Shown: positions 26,858-38,343 of the stretch, one piece after another
How positions within the stretch are numbered: the stretch's first letter is position 1
Layout of the letters: each line of letters opens with the position of its first letter
From: Ensifer sp. BR816
GTDB taxonomy: Bacteria; Pseudomonadota; Alphaproteobacteria; Rhizobiales; Rhizobiaceae
DNA: 64,000 bases
Direction of reading: 5' to 3'
Assembly (NCBI RefSeq): GCF_000378985.1
Contig: NZ_KB905370.1
Span: 4,051,342 to 4,115,341 of the forward strand
Notes under the pieces: model-generated
Told to the model about the DNA's origin: nothing
What the model saw: the letters and a program-made list of their open reading frames with translations, nothing else
Databases searched by the model: none
Program-made: the position numbers and the translations under genes

Positions 26858-28114
26858 TCAGGCGCCCTTGCCGCCGGCGAATTTTTCAAGCGACTGTGCG
26901 AGTTCGTGATGGTCCCTGGCGTAGTCCGGAAGCGCGATCCCAGCGACGGCCGCCTCCCAGGCCTGGCGAACCGCCCTGACGCCGGCGCCCGCGCCGCCCG
27001 GATGGCTGACGATGCCGCCGCCGCACAGATAAAGCAGGTCGGTCGAGCCGCCGGTGCGGGCATAAGTCTCGGGCGCCTGGCCGCCCCATTGGCCGGAGCC
27101 GACGACCGGCAGGGGGCAGTCGCGCTCGGAAAAAAGCGGCGTGCTGACCGCCTTGAAGGATTTGACGAAGCTCTCGTCCGGCTCCCAGTACTTGACGCGG
27201 ATGCCGTTGATCTGGAATTGGTCGACGCCGATCAGCCGCCAGAACTGCTGCCAGACGGAGAATTCCATTCCGAGGCCGCCGTGGCGGGTGAGAATATCCC
27301 AGCCGTTCCGGTGCGCATGAAGCACAATCCCGGAGCGCTTGCGCAGAAACGCGATGCCTCCCATGCCGATCGAATTGATGTTGACGACGCCGGCGTTGCC
27401 GCCCGCCTGAACGACGAGGTCATGGTTGCGCATCATCTCGTCCGGATCGGTGTGCGAGATGCCGAAGGCGTACATCACCTTCTTGCCGGTCTTCTGCTCG
27501 TGGTCGAGGATCTTCGGCATGATCGCGGCGACCCGCGCCTTCAGCGGCGAATAGGCCGGGCTCATCAGCTTCTCGTCGTCCTTGATGAAATCGACGCCGG
27601 AGGAGATGAGGTCACCCACCAGTTCAGCCGTCTCCTCCGGCCTCAGGCCCAAAGCGGGCTTGACGATCGTGCCGATGATCGGGCGCTTCTCGACGCCGGT
27701 CAGCCGGCGGCTGCCGGCGACGCCGAACTGCGGACCGGGGTGGACGGCGGCAAATTCCGGCGGCAATTGCATGTCGACGACGCGGATGCCGGTCATCCCC
27801 TTGATCGAGTAGACGCCGCCGATCGCGATCGTCATCAGCGCGGCAAGATCCGTGCCGACCGCGTCGAGCGGAAAGGCAATTTCGGCGTCGGCCCGGTTGA
27901 AGCGTTTCGCACCGCCACCCTCCCGCGGCCAGGACGGGCGATCGGTCGGCTCCAGATACCTGATGGCGACGAGCCGTGCCGCAACGCGCGCCTTCAGCTC
28001 TTCGGTTTCACCGGGCACCGGCACGAAGGTTCCGGTCGACTGGTCGCTGGCAATCTTGGCCGCCAGCGCCTCGACGTCGCCGGGTGTCTCGATGCGGTAG
28101 GTGATGCGGATCAC
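26858..28114 (-). CDS. oiaX: RuBisCO-like protein OiaX (3-oxo-isoapionate-4-phosphate transcarboxylase/hydrolase)
   Basis: 418 residues from a GTG at 28114 (VIRITYRIETPG); upstream in-frame Met codons would run through the regulatory region. The RuBisCO-type active site is present: K152 in GTIVKPALGL, and the carbamate/metal set K178-D180-E181 in DFIKDDE. OiaX splits 3-oxo-isoapionate-4-phosphate to 3-phosphoglycerate and glycolate. It is the first gene of the oiaX-oiaK unit and diverges from the GntR gene. The family is certain; the substrate follows from context. Confidence 0.87.
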   Translation of the reverse strand: MIRITYRIETPGDVEALAAKIASDQSTGTFVPVPGETEELKARVAARLVAIRYLEPTDRPSWPREGGGAKRFNRADAEIAFPLDAVGTDLAALMTIAIGGVYSIKGMTGIRVVDMQLPPEFAAVHPGPQFGVAGSRRLTGVEKRPIIGTIVKPALGLRPEETAELVGDLISSGVDFIKDDEKLMSPAYSPLKARVAAIMPKILDHEQKTGKKVMYAFGISHTDPDEMMRNHDLVVQAGGNAGVVNINSIGMGGIAFLRKRSGIVLHAHRNGWDILTRHGGLGMEFSVWQQFWRLIGVDQFQINGIRVKYWEPDESFVKSFKAVSTPLFSERDCPLPVVGSGQWGGQAPETYARTGGSTDLLYLCGGGIVSHPGGAGAGVRAVRQAWEAAVAGIALPDYARDHHELAQSLEKFAGGKGA

Positions 28115-28155
28115 GGCGCTTCGCTCTTCATGAAATGAGTAGCCTCTTTCGCTTG

Positions 28156-28170
28156 ACTGGTATAATGAGT
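28156..28170. promoter_or_regulatory. Apiose-regulon motif, site 1 (oiaX / gntR intergenic)
   Basis: ACTGGTATAATGAGT, identical at all 15 positions to the sequence at 37398-37412 in front of apnO. It lies 42 bp upstream of the oiaX start. Probable site of the GntR regulator encoded at 28281. Confidence 0.75.
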
Positions 28171-28280
28171 ATGTCAGTTGCGCAAGAGAAATCGCGTCCG
28201 TTGGACGGCTGCGGGCGCGAGATTTCTTCTTCTGGGAAAACATGCATATAGAGGGATGCGACAACAGCGGTGGAGTTCAC

Positions 28281-28994
28281 ATGGCGATTCAATCCGAGCC
28301 GATCGTTCGCAGGAAACTTTCCGACGAGGTCTTCGCCCGGCTGAAGGCGCTGATCGAGACCGGGGAGTTGCAGCCCGGCGACGAGATGCCGTCGGAACGG
28401 ATGCTGATGGAACGTTTCGAGGTCGGCCGCCCGGCCATCCGCGAAGCCATGCAGGCGCTTGCCAATATGGGGCTGATCGAGATTTCGCATGGCGAGCGCG
28501 CCAGGGTGCTGCAGCCGACGGCGCAATCGCTGCTGAAACAGGTTGATGTCGCCGCCAAGATCATGCTTTCGGCGTCCTCGGACTCGCTCGAACACCTGAA
28601 GAACGCGCGCATTTTCTTCGAGCGCGGCATGGTGCGCGAGGCGGCAAGCCGCGCCACCGCGGCCGATGTCGCCGCGCTCGAAGAGATCTTGAAGCGCCAG
28701 CGCGCCGCGCTCGGGGATTCCGACGCCTTCATCGCTGCCGACATGGCCTTTCATGGCCGCATTGCTGAGATTTCCGGCAATCCCATCTTCAGTGCCGTCA
28801 GCGAAGCGATGCTCGGCTGGCTCAAGGAATATCACACGGAAATGCTGATCTGGACCGGCAAGGAGAACGTCACCCTCTCCGAACACGCGGAGATCATCGA
28901 CTGCATCCGCCGTGAAAATCCCGACGAGGCCGAGCAGGCGATGATCAAGCATCTCGAGCGCTCGCGGGCGCTCTATGCGCCGAAGGGCAAGTAG
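28281..28994 (+). CDS. GntR-family (FCD) regulator of the apiose cluster
   Basis: 237 residues from ATG 28281 (MAIQSEPIVRRKL), with GGTGGAG at good spacing; an in-frame Met at 28242 lacks one. N-terminal winged helix (MPSERMLMERFEVGRPAIREAMQAL) and C-terminal all-helical FCD ligand domain with its metal-site His residues (AFHGRI, SEHAEII). It sits between the two minus-strand apiose units and diverges from oiaX. Repression relieved by an apiose-derived acid is the likely mode. Confidence 0.88.
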   Translation: MAIQSEPIVRRKLSDEVFARLKALIETGELQPGDEMPSERMLMERFEVGRPAIREAMQALANMGLIEISHGERARVLQPTAQSLLKQVDVAAKIMLSASSDSLEHLKNARIFFERGMVREAASRATAADVAALEEILKRQRAALGDSDAFIAADMAFHGRIAEISGNPIFSAVSEAMLGWLKEYHTEMLIWTGKENVTLSEHAEIIDCIRRENPDEAEQAMIKHLERSRALYAPKGK

Positions 28995-29010
28995 ATACGC
29001 GCAGGGCTCT

Positions 29011-29177
29011 ACCCCCTCTGGCCTGCCGGCCATCTCCCCCACAAGGGGGGAGAATATTCGCGGCTGGCCGGGCGCTCCGACCGAAACGCCTTTGCAAGTG
29101 GAACGCTCCCGTGAAGCAGGAAGGGAGCCGCGAGTCTCCCCCCTTGTGGGGGAGATGGCCGCCAGGCCAGAGGGGGT
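29011..29177. repeat. Mosaic palindromic intergenic repeat, copy 2 (RIME-like)
   Basis: Inverted arms of ~42 bp almost identical to those of the copy at 19501-19672, with a different ~80-bp centre. It fills the gap between the convergent ends of the GntR gene and apnL. Confidence 0.8.
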
Positions 29178-29224
29178 AGCGGCTGCCGCCCACATATTCG
29201 ACGTGTCTCGAAGCGGCGCACGGA

Positions 29225-31144
29225 TCAGAGAATATCGATGCGGGCCACCGCATATGCGGGAAGCGTGATCGCCGTTTCCTCGTGCAAGCACGCCTCAGGC
29301 TCCTTTGCGCCTTCGCGAAGCCAGCTTTCGTCCAGAAGGGAAAGTCTTCTCGTGCCCGGCGCGGCGAGCGTCACCGTCTGCAGTTCGGAGGAGAGATTGG
29401 CAAGCAACACGGTTGCCGCACCACCGAGATCCGCGCCAAGCCCGAGAACTCTATCCGGCGCCGACGTGTCGACTGCGACACGCCGGCCGCTCGAAAGCTC
29501 GGCGAGCCAGCGCAGCACGTGGAAGAGCGGCCGCGGAGAGCCCTCTTTGACCGGCTCGCCCGCTCCGGCCACCAGGCCGAACGGACCGGCAAGCGTCGAA
29601 AGCGTCAGCACCTCGAGCGCCGCATCGGCCACGGTCGCAGCATAGGCGAGCGTCCAGGCGGCGCCGAAGAGCGCGTTGTGCCGCGGGTCGCGGTTGGCCA
29701 TGGCGATGCGCTTGCCGGACGGATTGTCCTTTGTCTGACTGCCATAGGGGTTCTGCCGCATGGCGATGGTGGACGGGCCGATTCGGTAGGGCTTGTCGCC
29801 ATAGATCGCCCGCACCGACCGGGTGACGTCGCGAAGCGCCTCGAAGCTCTGCATGACGCTGAGATCATCGGCGGCGTGGACGATCGGATTGGTGCAATGG
29901 GTCACATAGGCGAGCCTATCGGCCGGCACGCGCTTGCGGTTGAGCTCGGTGAAATAGCTGAACATGCCGCCGCCGAGCGGCACGCCCGGGAAAGCCCTTT
30001 GCGCAGCGGCATAGACATCTTCGAGCGGCGGGCAATCCGGCCAGATGCTTCCCGGCGGCGTCGACTGGCGGTCGACCGACGGCGAGATGGCGAGACTTGC
30101 GAGCCGCAGCCCGCTATCGCGCACCATCCGGGCAATTTCGCCCAGCTCCTCATCCAGCGGCCGCCGGCAAAGAACGAAGCATTCGAGCGTCACCGCCGCG
30201 ACGGAGGTATCAGCCATCTGCCGGAAGTGCCTCAGCGCCGCCGCGCCATGGCCGGCGTCCGGATCGAAATGGCAGATCAGGTGACGCGCGCTGATGTCCC
30301 GGATCAGACGCGCGTCGAGAAGTTCATCCGTGACCTCATCGGGACGGAGGCCGATACCGATCGCCGGCATTGTTCCCTGATTGCGCCTGAGCAAGATCTC
30401 GATCGGGCTCTGCGTTCGCGCGACGTCCGGGAGGATTGCGCCAGCCTGCCGGATCGACAACCGGACGGCCTGATGAATCGTCTCCCCGGCTTTCAGCACA
30501 TAGGGCCAGGGAAGCGCCAGCGGCCGCACATAGGTCTTGTAGGAGCCGTCGGTCCAGTTCCTTTGGTCCTCCATCTCGAAGACATCGCCGGCCATGCGAC
30601 ACTCGGCCTCGACACCGGGCATCACCTCGTGCGTGAGCGCGGCGATATCCTTGAATGGCTGCCAGGGTTCGATCAGATCGGGAAAGACCGATCGCTCGAC
30701 CGAACCGTCGCCATGCTCGACCGTAACTGCCTGGCCGGCGACGCCGACGATCGGATGAAGGATCGCAAAGCCGGCGCGCGCCGTTTCGAAATCGCGATCC
30801 GGCGTGAAACGCGCATCGAAGATGAGCGCGTCGGGGAAGATCTCGCTCGTCGACCGACAGTCGAGTACCGCCCCGTCGGGAGCCTGGAACCGGGCGTCGT
30901 ATCGAACGATGGTCGCCGCCTCTTCCTCTTCGATGGTCAGATCGGTGATTTCGGCCGCGCATGTTCCCCAATCCCGGTCGCGCACCAGAAAGGAGATCGC
31001 CCGCAGCACCTCCCTGCCGGAAAAGCGGATCATACGCAGATTGCCGCCGACAAGCTCGGCGCTGAGACGGCCGGCTTCGAGGCGCTGCGGCACCGGTTCC
31101 TGCTCCTCGGTGCCGAGGAGAAGAAAGGCGCGCGAAGGCGTCAC
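29225..31144 (-). CDS. apnL: D-apionate lactonase ApnL
   Basis: 639 residues. The GTG start at 31144 overlaps the apsD stop (GTGA) and has GAGGA before it; a longer in-frame reading runs antisense through apsD. The protein has an N-terminal beta-rich region (~1-200) and a central region with barrel features (LICHFDPDAGHG, VPLGGGMFSYFTELNRKR). I do not see a common named hydrolase domain; the call follows from its place between apsD and the apionate genes and its resemblance to ApnL-type proteins. It opens D-apionolactone to D-apionate. Confidence 0.78.
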   Translation of the reverse strand: MTPSRAFLLLGTEEQEPVPQRLEAGRLSAELVGGNLRMIRFSGREVLRAISFLVRDRDWGTCAAEITDLTIEEEEAATIVRYDARFQAPDGAVLDCRSTSEIFPDALIFDARFTPDRDFETARAGFAILHPIVGVAGQAVTVEHGDGSVERSVFPDLIEPWQPFKDIAALTHEVMPGVEAECRMAGDVFEMEDQRNWTDGSYKTYVRPLALPWPYVLKAGETIHQAVRLSIRQAGAILPDVARTQSPIEILLRRNQGTMPAIGIGLRPDEVTDELLDARLIRDISARHLICHFDPDAGHGAAALRHFRQMADTSVAAVTLECFVLCRRPLDEELGEIARMVRDSGLRLASLAISPSVDRQSTPPGSIWPDCPPLEDVYAAAQRAFPGVPLGGGMFSYFTELNRKRVPADRLAYVTHCTNPIVHAADDLSVMQSFEALRDVTRSVRAIYGDKPYRIGPSTIAMRQNPYGSQTKDNPSGKRIAMANRDPRHNALFGAAWTLAYAATVADAALEVLTLSTLAGPFGLVAGAGEPVKEGSPRPLFHVLRWLAELSSGRRVAVDTSAPDRVLGLGADLGGAATVLLANLSSELQTVTLAAPGTRRLSLLDESWLREGAKEPEACLHEETAITLPAYAVARIDIL

Positions 31145-32175
31145 TGCTGGAAATCCTCGACCTGCACGGTCTTGCCCTTGGCGGCGCTGCGGTAGGCTCC
31201 CTCGACCAGGGCGAAGGTCTTGAGATTGTCCCGGCCGGACGTGTCCGGTTCGCGTCCGGCGCGCAGACAGTCGATCCAGTGCTGCTGAATGAGGCTGACG
31301 CTCTCCTGGATGTTGTGCCAGGGAGCGGAGGCCCAGGGAAGAAGACGCGGCGCGACGTCCGTCAACTCCGTGCCCTCCCGCGAGTGAACGTGAAGCCGGT
31401 AGCCCTGCGAGAGCCGCAGCGTGCCCTTGCTGCCGTCCACCTCCAGCAGGGTTTCGGGGAAGGGCTCGACCGGCAGCCTGGTGGCATAGCTGCAATCGAC
31501 GATCGACGTGATGCCGCCGCGATGGTCGAGCATCATCGTCGCGACGTCCTCGCCGACGATCTTCGGGTTGACCCGGCGGGTGCGGGCGGTCACCGACGCC
31601 GCATCGCCGAAGAGATGGCGCGCGATGTCGAGCGCGTGGATACCGAGGTCCTCGATGATGAAGCGCTTGCCCTTCGCCAGATATGGCTGGCCGGAGTAGA
31701 CATCATAGGCTGACCGGAAACTCACCCGGCCCCAGAACACCTCACCGATCGCGCCGCTGTCGATCGCGGCCTTGGCGGCGCGGATTGGCGACTGCCAGCG
31801 AAAATTCTCGTGCACCATCAGCGGCACACCCGCCGCGGCGCAGGCAGCAACCATCGCCTTAGCATCCTCCATCGTCGGTGCGATCGGCTTCTGGCAGATC
31901 GTCGGAATGCCGTTCAGCGCCGCCATCTCGACGAGCGGACGGTGACTTCTGACGGTCGTCGCGATATCGACGAAATCGAAACCGCCATCGGCAAACAGGT
32001 CCTCGGCCGAAGTATAGCGCCGCGTGATGCCGAATTCGTCGCCGACCGCCCTGAGCCGTGCCGGATCGCGGTCGCAGATGGCGACGATCCGCGCCCCCTC
32101 GGTGTCGCGCCAGCCGTGCATCTGATTGACCGCGAAGAAGCCACAGCCAATCAGGGCACCTTTCAGTATTGCCAT
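31141..32175 (-). CDS. apsD: D-apiose dehydrogenase ApsD (Gfo/Idh/MocA family)
   Basis: 344 residues. N-terminal Rossmann fold (KGALIGCGFFAVNQMHGW), the family motif with catalytic Lys in CQKPIAPTME, and a C-terminal sheet domain with His in EDLGIHALDIARHLFG. It oxidises D-apiose with NAD+ to D-apionolactone. The start lies four bases past the permease stop; its stop is coupled to apnL. Confidence 0.87.
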   Translation of the reverse strand: MAILKGALIGCGFFAVNQMHGWRDTEGARIVAICDRDPARLRAVGDEFGITRRYTSAEDLFADGGFDFVDIATTVRSHRPLVEMAALNGIPTICQKPIAPTMEDAKAMVAACAAAGVPLMVHENFRWQSPIRAAKAAIDSGAIGEVFWGRVSFRSAYDVYSGQPYLAKGKRFIIEDLGIHALDIARHLFGDAASVTARTRRVNPKIVGEDVATMMLDHRGGITSIVDCSYATRLPVEPFPETLLEVDGSKGTLRLSQGYRLHVHSREGTELTDVAPRLLPWASAPWHNIQESVSLIQQHWIDCLRAGREPDTSGRDNLKTFALVEGAYRSAAKGKTVQVEDFQQ

Positions 32176-32179
32176 TCAC

Positions 32180-33244
32180 TCAACCTTTCTTTGCAAGCTG
32201 CATCAGCGTCACCTGCTGCTGCAGCCGGCGCTGTGCCTGGTCCACCACGACCGCGACGATGATGACGATGCCCTTGATGACCATCTGCCAGAAGGACGAG
32301 ATGCCCATCATGACAAGGCCGTCGGACAGGATGCCGATGACGAAGGCGCCGATGATGGTGCCGCCGATCGTGCCGCGGCCGCCGGACATCGACGTGCCCC
32401 CGAGCACCGCAGCGGCGATGGCGTTGAGCTCAAAGGAGTTGCCCGTCGCCGGATGCGAGGCCATCAGCTCCGAGGAGATGACCAGGCCGACGATCGCCGC
32501 GCAGAAGCCGGAAAACATATAGACGAACATCTTCACCCGTCCGACGCGGATGCCGGACATGCGGGCGGCGCGCTCATTGCCGCCGACCGCGAAGATGTGG
32601 CGGCCGATCGGCGTGTATTTGGCCACATAGGCGGCGGCGAGCGCCACGACGATGAGGATCCAGATCGAAACCGGCAGGCCGAGCAGCCGGCCGGAGCCGA
32701 GGAAGGCGAAGCCGGTCGTCGACAGTTCCGGCTTGCCGACGAGGTTCGGGAAGGTCTGGCCGTCGGAGGACAGCAGCGCGAAGCCGCGGGCGACATAAAG
32801 CGTGCCGAGCGTGGCGATGAACGGCGCGACGTTGAGCTTGGTGATCAACAGGCCGTTGATCGCGCCAATCAGGATGCCGACGGCGAGCGTGATCAGGCAG
32901 ACCTCGAAGACGTTGAAATAGATCGTATAGCCGAACTGCAGGTCGATGCCGTTCAGGATCAGCCCGCCGGCCACCATGCCGCAGAGCCCGACGATCGAAC
33001 CGACGGAGAGGTCGATGCCGCCGGTAATGATCACGAAGGTCATGCCCATGGCGAGGAAGGCGTTGAGCGCCACGTGCTTTGACATCAGGATAAGGTTGGC
33101 GGTCGACAGGAAGTTCGGCGCGAAGACCGAGAAGAAGGCGATCACCGCGAAGAGCGCGATGAAGGTCCTGAGCTTCATGAGCGTCAACAGCAGCGAGCCG
33201 TTCGAGGCTTCCGCAGCATTGGTGGTGGTCGTTGCCGCTGTCAT
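32180..33244 (-). CDS. Rbs-type sugar ABC permease (probable D-apiose importer)
   Basis: 354-residue RbsC-like permease with ~9 membrane segments. Typical stretches are FVIITGGIDLSVGSIVGL and GTSMSGGRGTIGGTIIGAF. The ATG overlaps the ATPase stop (TGATG). Only one permease gene is present, so it would act as a homodimer. Apiose as substrate is inferred from the enzymes in the operon. Confidence 0.88.
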   Translation of the reverse strand: MTAATTTTNAAEASNGSLLLTLMKLRTFIALFAVIAFFSVFAPNFLSTANLILMSKHVALNAFLAMGMTFVIITGGIDLSVGSIVGLCGMVAGGLILNGIDLQFGYTIYFNVFEVCLITLAVGILIGAINGLLITKLNVAPFIATLGTLYVARGFALLSSDGQTFPNLVGKPELSTTGFAFLGSGRLLGLPVSIWILIVVALAAAYVAKYTPIGRHIFAVGGNERAARMSGIRVGRVKMFVYMFSGFCAAIVGLVISSELMASHPATGNSFELNAIAAAVLGGTSMSGGRGTIGGTIIGAFVIGILSDGLVMMGISSFWQMVIKGIVIIVAVVVDQAQRRLQQQVTLMQLAKKG

Positions 33245-34791
33245 CAGGCGTGTTCCCTTGTCGTCTTGTGGCCTTCGGCCGATGCCTTCACGATCATGTC
33301 TTCCGTCGCCTCGGTGCGGTCGATGAGGGTGACAAGCCGTCCATTGCTCATGACGGCGATGCGGTCGGAGAGCGCCATCACCTCTTCGAGGTCGGAGGTG
33401 GAAAAGAGGATTGCCAGCCCCTCGCCGGCCAGCCGCCGCATGGTGCGGAAGACATCCGCCTTGGCGCCGACGTCGATGCCGCGGCTCGGCTCGTCCATCA
33501 TGAGCACCTTCGGCCGGGTCATCAGCGCCTTGCCGATGACGACCTTCTGCTGGTTGCCGCCCGACATCGAGGTCACCTCGAAATCCGGATTCGGCGCCTT
33601 GATGGAAAGATCGGCGATTGCCGCCTTGATCGCCGCCCGCTCTTTTTCGCCGACGATATGGAAGCGGAAGCGCAAAAAGCGATCGAGGCTCGCCAGCGTC
33701 AGGTTGCTGGCGATCGACAGCGCCTGCACCAGCCCTTCGCGCTGGCGGTCCTCGGGGATCATCGCCAGGCCCCCCTGGATCCGGTCGGACGTATCGCAGG
33801 CGGAAACGTCGACGCCGCCGACCTCGACGCGTCCGGTCGAATGCGGATGCTGGCCGATGACGCATTCGAAGAACTCGCTCCGGCCGGCACCCATCAGCCC
33901 GTAGATGCCGAGCACCTCTCCGGCGCGCACTGCGATCGACACATGGTCGACGGCAAGGCCGCCGGTGCGCCGCGGCAGGCAGATGTCCTCGGCGCGAAAA
34001 ACCGCTTCACCGAGGCGATGATCGACCGATTTGGCGAAATCCTTCGCTTCCGAACCGATCATCGAACGGACGATCCACTTCGTGTCGATGTCCCTGACCA
34101 TGGCATGGCCGGTGATCTGGCCGTCGCGTAAGACCGTGATGTAGTCGCCGATCCGCATGAGCTCTTCGAGGCGGTGGGAGATATAGACGATCGCCACGCC
34201 TTGCGCCTTCAATTCGCGGATGACCTTGAAGAGCACATCGACCTCGGCCGCCGAAAGCGCCGAGGTCGGCTCGTCGAGGATGAGGATGCGGGTGTCGAGC
34301 GAGATCGCCTTGGCGATTTCCACCAGCTGCTGCTGGCCGATCGGCAGATCCTCGACGAGCGTTTCGGCATCGATGCCGGCAGCCAGCCGGTCGAGGAAAT
34401 GATTGGCCCTGTCGATCTGGGCGCGATGGTCGATGCCGCGCAGCCCGCGGGTCACCTCACGCGTCGCGAAGATGTTCTCGGCGACCGAGAGGTTGCCGAA
34501 GAGATTGAGCTCCTGGAACACCATGCCAATGCCATGCCTCTGGGCATCGGCCGGCGAGTGGAATTCGACCTCCTTGCCGTCGAGCAGGATGCGGCCGAGC
34601 GACGGCTTCTCGACGCCCGCGATGATGCGCATCAGCGTCGACTTGCCGGCGCCGTTCTCCCCGACGAGCACGTTTACCGCGCCGCGTATCAGCGCCAGGT
34701 TGGCGTGGCGCACGGCGACAATGCCGGAATAGACCTTGGTGACGTCTTCCAGGCGCAGCACGCAATCGTCGTCAGCCGGGCGCATGCTCAT
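33244..34791 (-). CDS. Rbs-type sugar ABC ATP-binding protein (probable D-apiose importer)
   Basis: 515 residues with tandem ATPase halves: Walker A GENGAGKSTLM and signature LPIGQQQLVEIAK in half one; a degenerate P-loop region (GIYGLMGAGRSEF) and SGGNQQKVVIGKAL in half two. The RbsA/XylG type is clear. The ATG overlaps the stop of the DUF2291 lipoprotein gene (ATGA). Confidence 0.9.
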   Translation of the reverse strand: MSMRPADDDCVLRLEDVTKVYSGIVAVRHANLALIRGAVNVLVGENGAGKSTLMRIIAGVEKPSLGRILLDGKEVEFHSPADAQRHGIGMVFQELNLFGNLSVAENIFATREVTRGLRGIDHRAQIDRANHFLDRLAAGIDAETLVEDLPIGQQQLVEIAKAISLDTRILILDEPTSALSAAEVDVLFKVIRELKAQGVAIVYISHRLEELMRIGDYITVLRDGQITGHAMVRDIDTKWIVRSMIGSEAKDFAKSVDHRLGEAVFRAEDICLPRRTGGLAVDHVSIAVRAGEVLGIYGLMGAGRSEFFECVIGQHPHSTGRVEVGGVDVSACDTSDRIQGGLAMIPEDRQREGLVQALSIASNLTLASLDRFLRFRFHIVGEKERAAIKAAIADLSIKAPNPDFEVTSMSGGNQQKVVIGKALMTRPKVLMMDEPSRGIDVGAKADVFRTMRRLAGEGLAILFSTSDLEEVMALSDRIAVMSNGRLVTLIDRTEATEDMIVKASAEGHKTTREHA

Positions 34792-35423
34792 CCGCTCACC
34801 GTCAGCTGCGCCGGCACGAACAGCGGCATCTGCCCCTTGGCGGGCGCGGGATAGGCGCCGACCGCATCCAGTTTCTTGCCGACGAGCTGGTCGCGCGCAA
34901 GTTTCTGGAGCACCAGTCCGTTCACATGGGTGTTGAAGGCCTTGCCGTATTGCGCCCACTCGATCTGGTTCTTGAATTCGTTGAAATTCACGAAATCGAG
35001 GCTGTCGCGGATCGCCGTGCCGCGGATCGCCGGTCCGATCTGGACGCGCGCATCCGCCTTGCCGTCGCCATCGGCGTCGACCTCCACATAGGCCGAGCGC
35101 GACTTCGTCTCCGCCTTGACGATGGTGCCGGAGAGACGCGCGGCAAAGGTCCAGGGCGCGCTGCCCTGCTTTTCCTTGTGACCGTATTTGGCGCCGGCCG
35201 CTTCCAGGTTGCTTGCCGCGAGCGAGGCGACCTCGGAGAAAGGTCCTGCCTTCTTGTCGAGATAGGGCACGACCTTGCCGTCCCAGATCTCGGCGACCAT
35301 GCGATCCGGATCGAAGCCGCCCGCGGCGGATTGCGCCGTCTCCTCAGCGGTCGGCGTCTTGATGATCTTGCACCCCGCGAGCGCCAATGTCAGCGCAAGA
35401 ACAATGGCGGACGCGCCTTTCAT
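34788..35423 (-). CDS. DUF2291 lipoprotein of the sugar ABC operon
   Basis: 211 residues from ATG 35423 (MKGASAIVLALTLALAGC), a lipoprotein signal with lipobox LAGC; further N-terminal in-frame residues are upstream of the signal and unlikely. The rest is a soluble domain (DUF2291), often found between the binding protein and ATPase in Rbs-type operons. An accessory role in sugar capture is possible but unproven. Confidence 0.8.
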   Translation of the reverse strand: MKGASAIVLALTLALAGCKIIKTPTAEETAQSAAGGFDPDRMVAEIWDGKVVPYLDKKAGPFSEVASLAASNLEAAGAKYGHKEKQGSAPWTFAARLSGTIVKAETKSRSAYVEVDADGDGKADARVQIGPAIRGTAIRDSLDFVNFNEFKNQIEWAQYGKAFNTHVNGLVLQKLARDQLVGKKLDAVGAYPAPAKGQMPLFVPAQLTVSG

Positions 35424-35487
35424 GCCTGGCCCCGTGGTACTTGGCGCCCTCGTACTTGGCATCGAAACCTACTCCATGGAAGCGCAC

Positions 35488-35510
35488 GATGCGGCCTGCC
35501 GGCCGGCATC
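35488..35510 (-). other. Intercistronic hairpin after the sugar-binding-protein gene
   Basis: GATGC-GGCC / GGCC-G-GCATC around TGCC (one bulge), 18 bp... upstream of the binding-protein stop in genome coordinates and so just after it in the mRNA; no T-tract. Probable transcript-processing or stability element. Confidence 0.4.
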
Positions 35511-35527
35511 GCGCGCCGGAACGACGA

Positions 35528-37412
<1,885 letters not shown>

Positions 37413-37605
37413 CAATGAGCATATCAGCAGGCCCTCGATCGGCAGTAGGAAACCCGCGAGCGACATTGCTGCCCGTCGCGGGGGAGATCACAGGTGAAAG
37501 AAAAGCCGAGGCAGCCGTTCGCCGGCCACAGATCGCCAAGCCGGGCACTCGTCGACGATCCGACCAGCCTTGCATGCGACGGCCAAATCTCAGGGATCGT
37601 TGCGC

Positions 37606-38343
37606 TTAGAGAAAGCTCGCTTCGAACAGCTCGCGTGCATAGCCGTCATGGGCGACACCGCGATGCAGGTCGTCCTTCGTCAGCTCGTCGACGAACGCGC
37701 CATCCTTCATCACCAGCACCCGATCGCACATATGGGCGACGACGGCGAGGTCGTGGCTGACCAGCACGAATGTGAGGTTCCGCTCTTCACGCTGGTCGGC
37801 CAGAAGGTTGAGGACCTCGGCCTGGATCGAAACGTCGAGGGCGGAGGTCGGCTCGTCGAGCAGCAGGATCGGAGGGGAGAGGATCAGCGCACGGGCGATC
37901 GCGACGCGCTGCCGCTGGCCACCCGAGAGCTCGTGCGGGAAGCGATTGGCGAAATCGGCCGGCAGGCCCACCTGCCGCAGGGCCTGCAGCACCCTCTGGC
38001 GATCGTCGCGATAAGCCATCGCCCTCAAGGGCTCGGCGAGCGCGGTGCCGATCCGGTGGCGCGGATGGAGCGAACCGTAAGGATCCTGAAACACCATCTG
38101 CGCCAGCTTGAGTTCCTCACGGCCGCGGACCTTCCCGACTTCACGCCCATCGAACCAGATGCGCCCCGTCCAGCCGCCTTCGAGGCCGGCCAGCGACCGC
38201 AGGAGCGTGGATTTGCCGCATCCGGACTCGCCGACGATGCCGAGCGTCTCGCCCCGCGCCACCGACAGGCTGACCTCCCGCACGACGTGATGGCTGCTCT
38301 GGCCGTGGCGGAAGGCGACATCGAGATTCTCGACCCTGATCAC
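37606..38343 (-). CDS. Oligopeptide-type ABC transporter ATP-binding protein (DppF-like)
   Basis: 245 residues: Walker A GESGCGKSTLL, Q-loop MVFQDPYGSLHPRH, signature LSGGQRQRVAIARAL, Walker B LLLDEPTSALD. Shorter than usual DppF/OppF (~320), lacking the C-terminal OligoHPY extension. Start overlaps the preceding ATPase stop (ATGA). Last gene of a five-gene importer operon. Confidence 0.88.
   Translation of the reverse strand: MIRVENLDVAFRHGQSSHHVVREVSLSVARGETLGIVGESGCGKSTLLRSLAGLEGGWTGRIWFDGREVGKVRGREELKLAQMVFQDPYGSLHPRHRIGTALAEPLRAMAYRDDRQRVLQALRQVGLPADFANRFPHELSGGQRQRVAIARALILSPPILLLDEPTSALDVSIQAEVLNLLADQREERNLTFVLVSHDLAVVAHMCDRVLVMKDGAFVDELTKDDLHRGVAHDGYARELFEASFL

Noticed and set aside
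28153..28166. TTGACT and TATAAT next to each other, like a sigma-70 promoter
   Set aside because: The two boxes are only two bases apart instead of about 17, so they cannot work as -35 and -10. The sequence is part of the repeated regulator motif.
37440..37480. CCCGCGA/TCGCGGG stem between dppF-like and apnO as terminator
   Set aside because: Loop of about 16 bases and no T-tract; too weak to call.
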